DNA of 64,000 bases from Bradyrhizobium zhanjiangense (GCF_004114935.1 NZ_CP022221.1:1385001-1449000); one strand, 5' to 3'; positions 16,230 to 24,195 are shown, counted from the stretch's first letter. Notes: a model not told the origin generated them from the sequence alone. Translations and numbers: made by a program.

Positions 16230-17357
16230 ATGAACTTCGATTTCTCCGACGACCAGAAGCAGCTCCGCGACCAGGCGCGCAAATTCCTCACCGAGAAGTG
16301 CTCGCCCAAGGCGGTGCGCATCGTGCTCGACGGCAAGGCGCCCTATGACAAGGCACTTTGGAAGGGTCTCGCCGAAATGGGATTTCTCGGCGTCGCGATC
16401 CCGGAAGAATTCGGCGGTGCGGGTGCCGGTCATCTCGAGCTCTGCGTGATCGCGGAGGAGATGGGCCGGGCCAATGCGCCGGTGCCGTTCTCCTCGACCG
16501 TGTATCTTGCCGCCGAAGCGCTGCTGATCGCCGGCAGCGACGCGCAAAAGAAGAAGTGGCTGCCCGCGATTGCTTCGGGCGAAGCGATCGGCACGCTGGC
16601 GCTGTTCGAGGGCAAGGGCAATCCGTCACCGAAGAATGTGAAGGTGACGGCCGCGAATGGCATGCTCAACGGCGTCAAGAAGCCGGTGGCCGATGGCGCC
16701 ATCGCCGACTTCGCCGTGGTTGCCGCGCGCACGGGATCGAGTGGACGTGAGAATGATATCTCGCTGTTCTTGGTCGATCTCAAAGACGCGGGTGTTGAGG
16801 TGAAAAGTCTCACCAATCTCGACCCTACCCGTGGGCAGGCCGAGATCTCCTTCAAAGACTGCAAGGCCGAGCCGCTAGGTGCTGCCGGCGACGGCTGGAG
16901 CATCCTCACCCAGGTGCTCGACCGCGCCGCGGTGTTGTGCGCGTTCGAGCAGGTCGGCGGCGCCGACCGCGCCCTGGAGATGGGCCGAGACTACGCGCTC
17001 GACCGCATCGCCTTCGGCCGTCAGATCGGTTCGTTCCAGGCCATCAAGCACATGCTCGCCGACATGTATGTCTCGGCGACGCTGGCACGCTCCAACAGCT
17101 ATTACGGTGCCTGGGCGCTCTCGACCAACGCTGCCGAATTGCCGGAAGCGGCGGCGGCCGCGCGGATCAGCGCGACGCAGGCCTTCCAGCACTGTGCCAA
17201 GAACAACATCCAGGTTCACGGCGGCATGGGTTTTACCTGGGAATTCGACTGCCACATGTACTACCGCCGCGCCAACGCCATGGCGCTCGGGCTCGGCAGC
17301 CTCACCTATTGGGAAGACCAGTTGATCGACCGCATGCGGAAGAAGAACGCGGCGTAA
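16230..17357 (+). CDS. acyl-CoA dehydrogenase family protein (short subunit type)
   Basis: A 375-residue FAD-dependent acyl-CoA dehydrogenase. The N-terminal helical domain starts MNFDFSDDQKQLRDQARKFL, the FAD site is around FGRQIGSFQAIKHMLADM, and the C-terminus has HGGMGFTWEFDCHMYYRRA. The EGT-type catalytic glutamate motif of classical dehydrogenases is not visible near the end (ANAMALGLGSLTYWED). This is typical of subunits that work as heteromers in the FadE28/29-like group. It is followed after 15 nt by a larger dehydrogenase, supporting a two-component enzyme (inference). Confidence 0.88.
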   Translation: MNFDFSDDQKQLRDQARKFLTEKCSPKAVRIVLDGKAPYDKALWKGLAEMGFLGVAIPEEFGGAGAGHLELCVIAEEMGRANAPVPFSSTVYLAAEALLIAGSDAQKKKWLPAIASGEAIGTLALFEGKGNPSPKNVKVTAANGMLNGVKKPVADGAIADFAVVAARTGSSGRENDISLFLVDLKDAGVEVKSLTNLDPTRGQAEISFKDCKAEPLGAAGDGWSILTQVLDRAAVLCAFEQVGGADRALEMGRDYALDRIAFGRQIGSFQAIKHMLADMYVSATLARSNSYYGAWALSTNAAELPEAAAAARISATQAFQHCAKNNIQVHGGMGFTWEFDCHMYYRRANAMALGLGSLTYWEDQLIDRMRKKNAA

Positions 17358-17372
17358 GCGAGGAGCAACGTT

Positions 17373-18620
17373 ATGAACTTCGACGACACCCCGCAGGAAG
17401 CCGAATTCCGCGCCACCGCCCGCGCCTGGATCGGTGCCAACGCACCCAAGCAATACGAGGACGAGCTGCGCAAATCCTCGCTCGGCCGCACGCAGCTCAA
17501 GAACGCGAACATTCTCGAGGTCGCAAAGGCCTGGCAGAAGAAGAAGGCCGATGCCGGCTGGGCCTGCTTGCATTGGCCGAAGGAATATGGCGGCCGCGGG
17601 TCGTCGCCGATCGAGCGGGTGATCTGGCAGCAGGAGGAGGGTCCGTTCGGAAAGCTCTCCCACATGTTCATCATCGGCCACGGCATGTGCGGGCCGACCA
17701 TGATGGCGTTCGCGCGCGAGGAGCATAAGCGGGCCTATCTGCCGCCGCTTGCCTCCGGCGAGAAGGTGTGGTGCCAGCTGTTTTCCGAGCCAGCCGGCGG
17801 CTCGGACGTCGCGGGCCTGCGCACGCGTGCCGAGAAGGACGGTGACGAGTGGGTCATCAACGGGCAGAAGATCTGGACCTCGGGCGCGCATTACTCGGAC
17901 TACGGCATTCTCCTGACCCGTACCGACCCCACCGTGCCCAAGCACAAGGGCCTCACCATGTTCTTTCTGGACATGAAGAGTCCGGGCGTCGAGGTCAGGC
18001 CGATCAAGCAGGCGAGCGGCGCCTCCGATTTCAACGAAGTCTATTTCACCAATGTCCGCATCCCTGACCACCAGCGCCTCGGCGAAGTCGGTGACGGCTG
18101 GAACGTCTCGCTGACCACGCTGATGAACGAGCGCATGTCGATCGGCGCCGGCGTTTCGACCGGCTTTCCGGAGCTGTTCGAGTATTGCTCCAGCCTGATG
18201 CTCGACGATGGACCTGCGATCGAGGATCGCGCGGTGCGCGCGAAGCTCGCGAACTGGGCGGTGAAGGCGAGCGGCCTGCGCTACACCAGCATGCGCGCGA
18301 TCTCGGCGCTGTCGAAGGGCGAGCGGCCGGGTCCGGAGAATTCCATCGGCAAGCTGGTGGCGGGCTCCATGATCCAGGACGTCGCGACCTACGCGCTGGA
18401 TCTGCAAGGCGCGGCTGGCGTCGTCAGCGGCCCCGAAGACGCCGAAGTGGCTGGCCGCTTCCAGGCGATGCTGCTGCGCGCACCGGGTACGCGCGTCGAA
18501 GGCGGCACCGACGAGATCATGCGCAACATCATCGCCGAGCGGGTGCTGGGCCTGCCGGGCGATATCCGTGTCGACAAGGACGTGCCGTTCAACAAGATCC
18601 CGACGAAGGGAAGAGGTTAG
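17373..18620 (+). CDS. acyl-CoA dehydrogenase family protein (large subunit type), copy 1
   Basis: A 415-residue acyl-CoA dehydrogenase, closely related to the next gene. Landmarks: HWPKEYGGRG, the substrate/FAD loop CQLFSEPAGGSDVAGLRTRA, and the C-terminal RVEGGTDEIMRNIIAERVLG. Glu376 falls where classical enzymes carry the catalytic base; the downstream paralogue has Ala there. It probably partners the 375-residue subunit encoded just before. It is in one operon with both neighbours (gaps of 15 and 9 nt). Confidence 0.9.
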   Translation: MNFDDTPQEAEFRATARAWIGANAPKQYEDELRKSSLGRTQLKNANILEVAKAWQKKKADAGWACLHWPKEYGGRGSSPIERVIWQQEEGPFGKLSHMFIIGHGMCGPTMMAFAREEHKRAYLPPLASGEKVWCQLFSEPAGGSDVAGLRTRAEKDGDEWVINGQKIWTSGAHYSDYGILLTRTDPTVPKHKGLTMFFLDMKSPGVEVRPIKQASGASDFNEVYFTNVRIPDHQRLGEVGDGWNVSLTTLMNERMSIGAGVSTGFPELFEYCSSLMLDDGPAIEDRAVRAKLANWAVKASGLRYTSMRAISALSKGERPGPENSIGKLVAGSMIQDVATYALDLQGAAGVVSGPEDAEVAGRFQAMLLRAPGTRVEGGTDEIMRNIIAERVLGLPGDIRVDKDVPFNKIPTKGRG

Positions 18621-18629
18621 AGGTCCGCC

Positions 18630-19874
18630 ATGAATTTCGACGATACGCCGCAAGAAGCCGGATTCCGCGAGACCGCGCGCAAATGGGTCGAGGCTAACGC
18701 GCCGAAGGAGCTGCATGCCGAGCTGTCAAAATCCTCGCTCGGCCGCATCCGGCTTGCCAAGCAGGACATCGTCGATGTCGGCAAGGCCTGGCAGAAGAAG
18801 AAGTTCGAAGCGGGCTGGGCCTGCCTGCACTGGCCGAAGGAATATGGCGGCCGCGGCGCGACGCCGATCGAGCGGGTGATCTGGCAGCAGGAAGAGGGCG
18901 TCTACGGCAAGCTGACCCAGCCGTTCCAGATCGGCGAGGGCATGTGCGGCCCGACCGTGATGGCCTTCGGCAGCGAGGACGCCAAGCGCCGGTATCTGCC
19001 GAAGCTCGCCTCGGGCGAGGAGATCTGGTGCCAGCTGTTCTCGGAGCCGTCGGCCGGCTCCGACGTTGCGGGTCTGCGCACCCGCGCGGAGAAGAAAGGC
19101 GACAACTGGATCGTCAACGGCCAGAAGATCTGGACCTCCGGCGCACATTACTCGGACTACGGCCTCTTGATTGCGCGCACCGATCCTGATGTCCCAAAAC
19201 ACAAGGGCCTCACCATGTTCTTCCTGGACATGAAGAGCCCGGGCGTCGAGGTGCGTCCGATCAAGCAGGCCAACGGCATGCAGGAGTTCAACGAGGTCTA
19301 TTTCACCGACGTCGTGATCCCCGACAGCCAGCGCCTCGGCGCCGTCGGCGAGGGCTGGAGCGTGTCGCTGACCACGCTGATGAACGAGCGCATGTCGATC
19401 GGCGCGCGGCTCGCAACCGGCGTGCCAGAAATGTTCGAGTTCTGCTCGAATCTGATGTTGGAGGATGGGCTTGCGATCGATGATCCGGCGGTGCGCTCAA
19501 AGCTTGCGAGCTGGGCGGTGAAGTCGAGCGGGCTGAAATACACCAGCTACCGCGCGATCTCGGCGCTGTCGAAGAGCGAGCGGCCGGGCCCGGAGAATTC
19601 TATCGGCAAGCTGGTGTCAGGCATGATGCTCCAGGACATCGCCACTTATGCCATGGACCTGCAGGGCGCAGCCGGCGTTCTCACCGGCAGCGACGAGGAG
19701 ACGTTGCAGGGCCAATTCCAGCAGATGCTGCTGTCCTCGCCTTCGATGCGCATCGCCGGCGGCACTGACGAAATTTTACGCAACATCATCGCCGAGCGGG
19801 TACTGGGTCTGCCAGGTGACATCCGCGTCGACAAGGACGTGCCGTACAACAAGATCCCGACCAAGGGACGTTGA
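18630..19874 (+). CDS. acyl-CoA dehydrogenase family protein (large subunit type), copy 2
   Basis: A 414-residue paralogue of the preceding gene, sharing nearly the whole framework (MNFDDTPQEAGFRETARKW, HWPKEYGGRG, SEPSAGSDVAGLRTRAEKK, and the end DVPYNKIPTKGR). At the position of Glu376 in copy 1 this protein has Ala (RIAGGTDEILRN). It therefore either uses another base, has a different partner, or is non-catalytic. It begins 9 nt after copy 1 and is the last gene of the run before a repeat. Confidence 0.9.
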   Translation: MNFDDTPQEAGFRETARKWVEANAPKELHAELSKSSLGRIRLAKQDIVDVGKAWQKKKFEAGWACLHWPKEYGGRGATPIERVIWQQEEGVYGKLTQPFQIGEGMCGPTVMAFGSEDAKRRYLPKLASGEEIWCQLFSEPSAGSDVAGLRTRAEKKGDNWIVNGQKIWTSGAHYSDYGLLIARTDPDVPKHKGLTMFFLDMKSPGVEVRPIKQANGMQEFNEVYFTDVVIPDSQRLGAVGEGWSVSLTTLMNERMSIGARLATGVPEMFEFCSNLMLEDGLAIDDPAVRSKLASWAVKSSGLKYTSYRAISALSKSERPGPENSIGKLVSGMMLQDIATYAMDLQGAAGVLTGSDEETLQGQFQQMLLSSPSMRIAGGTDEILRNIIAERVLGLPGDIRVDKDVPYNKIPTKGR

Positions 19875-19895
19875 TCTCACCTCTCGCTGTATCTT

Positions 19896-19990
19896 GTAGG
19901 GTGGGCAAAGCGAAGCGTGCCCACCATATGCAGATGCTCCGGGGTAAGTCTGTCGGTGGGCCCGGCGCTATGCGCCTTTGCCCACCCTAC
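19896..19990. repeat. intergenic repeat (GTAGGGTGGGCAAAGCG type)
   Basis: The left arm TAGGGTGGGCAAAGCG pairs with the right arm CGCCTTTGCCCACCCTA around a variable centre containing a second pair (GTGCCCACC / GGTGGGC). Another member lies at 26.1-26.2 kb. It separates the dehydrogenases from the nitroreductase gene. Confidence 0.85.
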
Positions 19991-20008
19991 CAAGAGCGCG
20001 AGCTAAAC

Positions 20009-20710
20009 ATGGATGCAAAAGTGAGCCAGACACAAGACCGCATCGGCGTGCTCGAAGAGCTCCTCAACGAGCGCTACTCCGTGCGTGCCTTTCTCCCGAA
20101 GGAAGTTGACCGTGCCATCATCGAGCATGTGCTGACCACCGCGCAGCGCACCGCGTCCTGGTGCAACAGCCAGCCCTGGCAGGTGATCATCGCCAGCGGC
20201 GCGGCCAAGGAGCGCTTTCGCCAGGCGATCTACAAGGAGGCCTCGGGCGGTCTCGGCGACGATTACGATTTCACCCCGCCGCGAGAATATGTCGGGGTCT
20301 ATCTCGAGCGCCGGCGCGAGAGCGGCTTTCAGCTCTACAATACGCTCGGCATCGTCCGCGGCGACAAGGCGGCCTATGCCAGGCAGGCGCTGGAGAACTA
20401 CAATTTCTTCGGCGCGCCGCATGTGGCGATCATTCACACCAATGAGCCGCTCGGCATCTATGGTGCGATCGATTGCGGCGCCTATGTCTCCAATTTCCTG
20501 CTGGCCGCGCAGGCGCTCGGGCTCGGCACCATTCCGCAGGCGGCGCTTGCGCGCCATTCCGGCTTGATCCGCCGTCACTTCAACCTGCCCGACGACCGCC
20601 GTGTCGTCTGCGGCATTTCGTTCGGCTATGCCGACCACGCGCACAGGGTCAACAGCTACCGCACCTCGCGAGCCAATGTCGCGGGCACCGTGACCTTCGT
20701 GGACGAGTGA
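20009..20710 (+). CDS. nitroreductase family protein
   Basis: A 233-residue FMN-dependent nitroreductase-fold protein. The FMN-binding pattern is seen in ERYSVRAFLPKEVDR (about residues 20-34) and TASWCNSQPWQVIIASG. The helical insert and C-terminal ISFGYADHAHRVNSYRT are typical of the group reducing nitroaromatics, quinones or enones. The start was set at MDAKVSQ because the longer frame reads through the preceding repeat. The physiological substrate is unknown. It lies tail-to-tail with ecfG, separated by a terminator hairpin. Confidence 0.88.
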   Translation: MDAKVSQTQDRIGVLEELLNERYSVRAFLPKEVDRAIIEHVLTTAQRTASWCNSQPWQVIIASGAAKERFRQAIYKEASGGLGDDYDFTPPREYVGVYLERRRESGFQLYNTLGIVRGDKAAYARQALENYNFFGAPHVAIIHTNEPLGIYGAIDCGAYVSNFLLAAQALGLGTIPQAALARHSGLIRRHFNLPDDRRVVCGISFGYADHAHRVNSYRTSRANVAGTVTFVDE

Positions 20711-20755
20711 TCGGCGCTGCAAGCTTGGCGCGATCACGTTTTTCGCACGCGCGCA

Positions 20756-20781
20756 AAGGCGGCCGCGCAAGCGGCCGTCTT
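20756..20781. terminator. bidirectional terminator hairpin between nitroreductase and ecfG
   Basis: AAGGCGGCCGC, loop GCAA, GCGGCCGTCTT: an 11-bp stem with one G-T wobble and a stable GNRA-like loop, placed between two convergent genes. The T run is short. Confidence 0.65.
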
Positions 20782-20812
20782 CATGCCGTCTCGATCCTGA
20801 TGATGCCTGCCG

Positions 20813-21361
20813 TCAGCCGCCGCTGCCGCCGATCACGGCCCGTACGGTCTCGTCGGGCCCAAAGTCCTCGGCGCCCTCGACATAGAGCAGCGCGGCGAGC
20901 TTCGAGCGGGCGCGGTTGACGCGGCTCTTGATCGTGCCGACCGCGCAGCCGCAGATCGAGGCCGCGTCCTCGTAGGAGAAGCCGGAGGCGCCGACCAGGA
21001 TCAGCGCTTCACGCTGGTCCTGTGGAAGCTTGTCGAGCGCCGTACGAAACTCCTCGAATTCGAGATGCGCATTTTGCGACGGCTGGGTCTTCAGTGTCTT
21101 GGCGTAGTTGCCTTCGGCGTCCTCGACCTCCCGCCGCCGCTTGCGATAGTCGGAGCGGAACAGGTTGCGCAGGATCGTGAACAGCCACGCCGGCAGGTTG
21201 GAGCCAGGCTGGAACGAGTCGATGTTGGCCAGCGCGCGGAGCAACGTCTCCTGCACCAAATCGTCGGCGCGGTCCGCATTGCCGCTGAGCGAGATGGCGA
21301 ACGCGCGTAAGCTCGGCACGGCCGCCAGGATGTCATTACGCAGGGAGTCCGTGAGAGGCAT
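20813..21361 (-). CDS. ecfG: general stress response sigma factor EcfG
   Basis: A 182-residue ECF sigma factor. Region 2 is in FAISLSGNADRADDLVQETLLRAL and region 4 in ALDKLPQDQREALILVGASGFSYEDAASICGCAVGTIKSRVNRAR, quoted here as landmarks ALDKLPQDQREAL and CGCAVGTIKSRVNRAR. The sequence and the nepR/phyR neighbourhood identify the alphaproteobacterial general stress sigma factor, which directs RNA polymerase to GGAAC-N16/17-CGTT promoters. Its ATG overlaps the nepR stop (TAATG), so the two are translationally coupled, giving stoichiometric sigma and anti-sigma. GGGAGG precedes the ATG. A matching promoter lies before sodB in this window. Confidence 0.93.
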   Translation of the reverse strand: MPLTDSLRNDILAAVPSLRAFAISLSGNADRADDLVQETLLRALANIDSFQPGSNLPAWLFTILRNLFRSDYRKRRREVEDAEGNYAKTLKTQPSQNAHLEFEEFRTALDKLPQDQREALILVGASGFSYEDAASICGCAVGTIKSRVNRARSKLAALLYVEGAEDFGPDETVRAVIGGSGG

Positions 21362-21594
21362 TAATCCCTCCCATTGTTGTTGTCGTTGGATCCACCCTCA
21401 TTTTCCACTTGGTGGGCCGCTCCCGGTGCATCAAGCTTCTTGATCAGTTCAGCGAACCGATCCGGAACCCCTTGCCGCACCACGTCGTCGTACATGGCGC
21501 GCAGCTGATGGCCGATCCGGGATTGGATCTCCGGAGTGAGCCCTCCCTTGCCGGGGGTCGTGCTTTTGCTGGCTTGAGACTTGAGATCTTTCAT
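21361..21594 (-). CDS. nepR: anti-sigma factor NepR
   Basis: A 77-residue NepR. The conserved core GLTPEIQSRIGHQLRAMYDDVVRQGVPDRF forms the two helices that clamp EcfG; key landmarks are IGHQLRAMYDD and VPDRFAELI. In unstressed cells NepR sequesters EcfG, and phosphorylated PhyR releases it by mimicking the sigma factor. The start at MKDLKSQ, preceded by GGAACAGG, gives the usual family length; a 28-residue upstream extension seems unlikely. It is the first gene of nepR-ecfG. Confidence 0.93.
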   Translation of the reverse strand: MKDLKSQASKSTTPGKGGLTPEIQSRIGHQLRAMYDDVVRQGVPDRFAELIKKLDAPGAAHQVENEGGSNDNNNGRD

Positions 21595-21676
21595 GGCCTG
21601 TTCCACGTTTCCCCGAGTTAAGTGACTGTAAAATCGAGAATTTTTCTCAACCGGGAGCCGTTCCCTGGATAGGCAC

Positions 21677-21701
21677 AATGCGAGTTGCGCGAAAAAGTTC
21701 C
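21677..21701 (-). promoter_or_regulatory. candidate EcfG-dependent promoter for nepR-ecfG
   Basis: On the minus strand GGAAC (21701-21697), 16 nt, CATT (21680-21677), against the consensus GGAAC-N16/17-CGTT. It would give positive autoregulation with a leader of about 75 nt. Confidence 0.5.
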
Positions 21702-21710
21702 GCCCAATAC

Positions 21711-21735
21711 GGAACTTTTCTCAGGCTGATGCGTA
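21711..21735 (+). promoter_or_regulatory. candidate EcfG-dependent promoter for phyR
   Basis: GGAAC (21711-21715), 16 nt, CGTA (21732-21735), back to back with the nepR promoter so that GTTCC and GGAAC form an inverted repeat 9 nt apart. phyR control by EcfG is known in related rhizobia. Confidence 0.5.
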
Positions 21736-21820
21736 ATCAGCCGAGCAGGGGAACCGGGCCCCCGCGTAACGCTGACCTCAGGGTAACCTCAAGTCTGGCC
21801 CGAAGATGAATGGAGTGGGG

Positions 21821-22627
21821 ATGTCCCGTTCACAGCTTGTTGCTGAACACTTGCCGTTGTTGCGCCGGTACGCACGCGCCCTGACGGGCAGCCAGGCCTC
21901 CGGTGACGCCTATGTCGCGGCCATGTTGGAAGCCATGCTTGGCGATCCATCAGTGCTCGACGAGAGCCATGGGCCGCGCGCCGGCCTGTTCCGGCTGTTC
22001 ACCCAGATCTGGAATTCCGTCTCCGTCAACGACGATGCCGAGGTGACGACCTTGCCGATGCCGCCTGAGAGGCGGTTGTCGAATATCACGCCACTGCCGC
22101 GGCAGGCCTTCCTGCTGCTCTCGCTCGAGGGCTTTTCGGAAGAGGAAGTCGCCTTCATCCTCGGCACCGACGTGGGCGAGACGCGGCGGCTCGCAGACGC
22201 TGCCGGTCGCGAGATGGCGGCTGAGATAGCCACCGACGTGCTGATCATCGAGGACGAGACTTTCATTGCCATGGACCTCGAGAGCCTGGTGAAGAATCTC
22301 GGCCACAACGTCGTCGGCGTCGCGCGCACCCATGCCGATGCGGTGGCGCTGGCCAAGAACAGGCGGCCCGGCCTGATCCTCGCCGACATCCAGCTCGCCG
22401 ACGGCTCGTCGGGCCTGGATGCCGTCAACGAGCTGCTCCGCACCTTCGAGGTGCCGGTGGTGTTCATCACCGCGTACCCCGAGCGCTTCCTCACCGGCGA
22501 GCGCCCCGAGCCGGCATTCCTGATCTCAAAACCGTTCCAGCCCGCGATGGTGTCGGCGGTGGCGAGTCAGGCGCTGTTCTTCCAGCGCAACTCGCGCAAC
22601 CGCACGCCCAAGGCGCCGGCAGCGTAA
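21821..22627 (+). CDS. phyR: general stress response regulator PhyR
   Basis: A 268-residue protein whose N-terminal half imitates an ECF sigma factor (region 2-like HLPLLRRYARALTGSQASGD and region 4-like PLPRQAFLLLSLEGFSEEEVAFIL). The C-terminal half is a response-regulator receiver (VLIIEDETFIAMDLE, phospho-acceptor Asp189 in LILADIQLADGSSG, and ISKPF with the conserved Lys). On phosphorylation the sigma-like domain binds NepR and frees EcfG. The start at MSRSQL has GGAG 6-9 nt upstream; an ATG 15 nt earlier is weaker. It is divergent from nepR-ecfG. No cognate HWE kinase is adjacent. Confidence 0.95.
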   Translation: MSRSQLVAEHLPLLRRYARALTGSQASGDAYVAAMLEAMLGDPSVLDESHGPRAGLFRLFTQIWNSVSVNDDAEVTTLPMPPERRLSNITPLPRQAFLLLSLEGFSEEEVAFILGTDVGETRRLADAAGREMAAEIATDVLIIEDETFIAMDLESLVKNLGHNVVGVARTHADAVALAKNRRPGLILADIQLADGSSGLDAVNELLRTFEVPVVFITAYPERFLTGERPEPAFLISKPFQPAMVSAVASQALFFQRNSRNRTPKAPAA

Positions 22628-22664
22628 CGGTGCGCTCGTAGTCTGAACGTTCGCAACGCATTTG

Positions 22665-22696
22665 ATCCGGCGTGCTGCAAGGCGCGCCGGATTTTT
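22665..22696 (+). terminator. rho-independent terminator of phyR
   Basis: ATCCGGCG and its exact complement CGCCGGAT enclose a 12-nt loop, followed directly by TTTTT. It starts 38 nt after the phyR stop. Confidence 0.85.
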
Positions 22697-22773
22697 CGTG
22701 TCCGCTTGCGGCGCTTGACGGCATCGCATTCGCCGCTCAAACCTCGTGCATCGACCCAATCGGAGATGTGCTC

Positions 22774-23388
22774 ATGGACCCGCAGCTGCTCGATCGCCTC
22801 GCCATCCGCGACCTCGTCGAGAACTGGGCGGTGTGGCGCGACGCCGGGGACTGGGAGCGCTTTGCGACGGTCTGGCATGAAGAAGGCTGGATGTCCGCCA
22901 CCTGGTTTCAGGGGCCGGCGCGGGATTTCATGCGCGTCAGCCAGGAGGGCTTCGCCAAGGGCGTGCGCATCCTGCATTTCCTCGGCGGCACCAGCATCGA
23001 CCTCAGCGGTGAGCGGGCCATCGCACAGACCAAGATGACGATCTCGCAGCGGGCTTTGGTGCACGACGTGCTCTGCGACGTCGTCTGTACCGGCCGCTTC
23101 TACGATTTCCTGGAGAAGCGGCAGGCCCGGTGGGGCATCGTTCGCCGCCAGCCGATCTACGAGAAGGACCGGATCGACCCGGTCGATCCCGCTGCGCCGC
23201 TTCAGCTCGACCAGAAAGCGCTCGCCGCGCTCCCCGAGGGCTATCGCCATCTCGCCTACATGCAGGAGCTGATCGGCTACAAGGTCAAGCGCGACATGCC
23301 GGGCATGATCGGGCCCGAGGTCGAGAAGCTCTATGGCGAGGGGCGGGACTGGCTGGCGGGACCGCCAAATAACGCAACGCAAAAGTGA
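22774..23388 (+). CDS. SnoaL-like (NTF2-fold) domain protein
   Basis: A 204-residue protein with a SnoaL_4/NTF2-like N-terminal region (LAIRDLVENWAVWRDAGDWERFATVWHEEGWM), shortened here to the landmark DLVENWAVWRDAGDWERF. Such folds occur in ring-hydroxylating dioxygenase small subunits, dehydratases and ketosteroid-isomerase-like enzymes. No catalytic assignment can be made. A CGGAG site precedes the ATG at MDPQLLDRL; a 34-residue upstream extension crosses the phyR terminator and was discarded. It is a single gene with a hairpin after its stop. Confidence 0.8.
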   Translation: MDPQLLDRLAIRDLVENWAVWRDAGDWERFATVWHEEGWMSATWFQGPARDFMRVSQEGFAKGVRILHFLGGTSIDLSGERAIAQTKMTISQRALVHDVLCDVVCTGRFYDFLEKRQARWGIVRRQPIYEKDRIDPVDPAAPLQLDQKALAALPEGYRHLAYMQELIGYKVKRDMPGMIGPEVEKLYGEGRDWLAGPPNNATQK

Positions 23389-23405
23389 GCCCCAGACAAA
23401 AGTAA

Positions 23406-23434
23406 GGCGCGACTGGCATCACCACAGTCGCGCC
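23406..23434. terminator. terminator-like hairpin after the SnoaL gene
   Basis: GGCGCGACTG and CAGTCGCGCC form a perfect 10-bp stem with a 9-nt loop, 17 nt past the stop codon. There is no T run on either strand, so it may act in mRNA stability rather than intrinsic termination. Confidence 0.6.
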
Positions 23435-23637
23435 CTACGTCGCCGGCTTATGGGGCAGGGGGGAATAGCCGGCTGCTGAGACGACTCCCGTCCGCAAAAG
23501 TCGTTCCAGGCCTTGCGAAATATTTTGCGGGCCTCTGGCATTTTTCGCACACGGTTAAGTGATCGTAACGGCCAAGAACCCCCGATCCTCCGCCCGCGTT
23601 GTTCCCGCGATCGCCATGGGGCGAGGGATCAATAGCC

Positions 23638-24069
23638 ATGTTACAGATTCAAAAGGTATTTTTGGGCGCCGTCGCGATTGCCGCCACGCTGGGTGCCGTG
23701 CAACTGGCCTCCGGCCATGATTTGGCCGACCGCTGGCAGGCGGTCGCCGACATCTCCAGCCAGAGCTCAAACTTCGCCCCGAGCCACAACGTCAATCGTG
23801 CCGGCAAGGCCGACCGGCTCGGCGAGATCAAGCCGGCACCGGTCGCCACCCGCACCGTGTCGATGCGGCTCAACGACCTCGCCGACACGTCGGTGTTGTT
23901 GCGGGTCCCCGCGGTGATCGAAACCGGCAATGCCAAGCCGCCGGTGCTGCTCCAGAACCAGAAGAACCAGAAGCAGGGCCGCAGCAAGCCGACGATCGCC
24001 TGCGAGCCGATGGTCAGCTCCCTGACCGAGATCGCCAAGCTGCTCCAGCCCGGCCGCTGTGTGACCTGA
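23638..24069 (+). CDS. small secreted hypothetical protein
   Basis: A 143-residue protein of unknown function. It has a Sec-type signal peptide (MLQIQKVFLGAVAIAATLGAVQLASG), landmark VFLGAVAIAATLGAV, and a polar, basic mature part with the motif SMRLNDLADTSVLLRVP. Two cysteines near the C-terminus (IACEPMVSS and GRCVT) could form a disulfide. A GCGAGGGATC ribosome site precedes the chosen ATG. Proteins of this kind are frequent and poorly characterised in Bradyrhizobium. The 200 bp before it hold a GTTA-N8-TAAC element and no other gene. Confidence 0.7.
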   Translation: MLQIQKVFLGAVAIAATLGAVQLASGHDLADRWQAVADISSQSSNFAPSHNVNRAGKADRLGEIKPAPVATRTVSMRLNDLADTSVLLRVPAVIETGNAKPPVLLQNQKNQKQGRSKPTIACEPMVSSLTEIAKLLQPGRCVT

Positions 24070-24131
24070 TCCGCGCCATTGGTCCGACCAAGGCTGCTCT
24101 GTCGCGACTTGCGGCCGAGCCTTCACATCCT

Positions 24132-24159
24132 CTTGATCCGCCGTTTCATCGCGCTATAT
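24132..24159 (+). promoter_or_regulatory. RpoH-type heat-shock promoter of htpG
   Basis: CTTG (24132-24135), 17 nt, GCTATAT (24153-24159), matching the alphaproteobacterial RpoH pattern CTTG-N17/18-CYTATNT at all but one position. It lies 36 nt before the htpG ATG. Confidence 0.6.
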
Positions 24160-24195
24160 CCGGGTTCCTCCCCTTTGATTTGACCGGGTAAGCGC

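Noticed and set aside
16875..18716. 613-codon antisense frame across the acyl-CoA dehydrogenase genes
   Set aside because: Arg/His-rich shadow translation; the plus strand carries two clear dehydrogenases.
19871..20008. Upstream extension of the nitroreductase into the dehydrogenase stop
   Set aside because: The 46 extra residues are the translation of a repeat.
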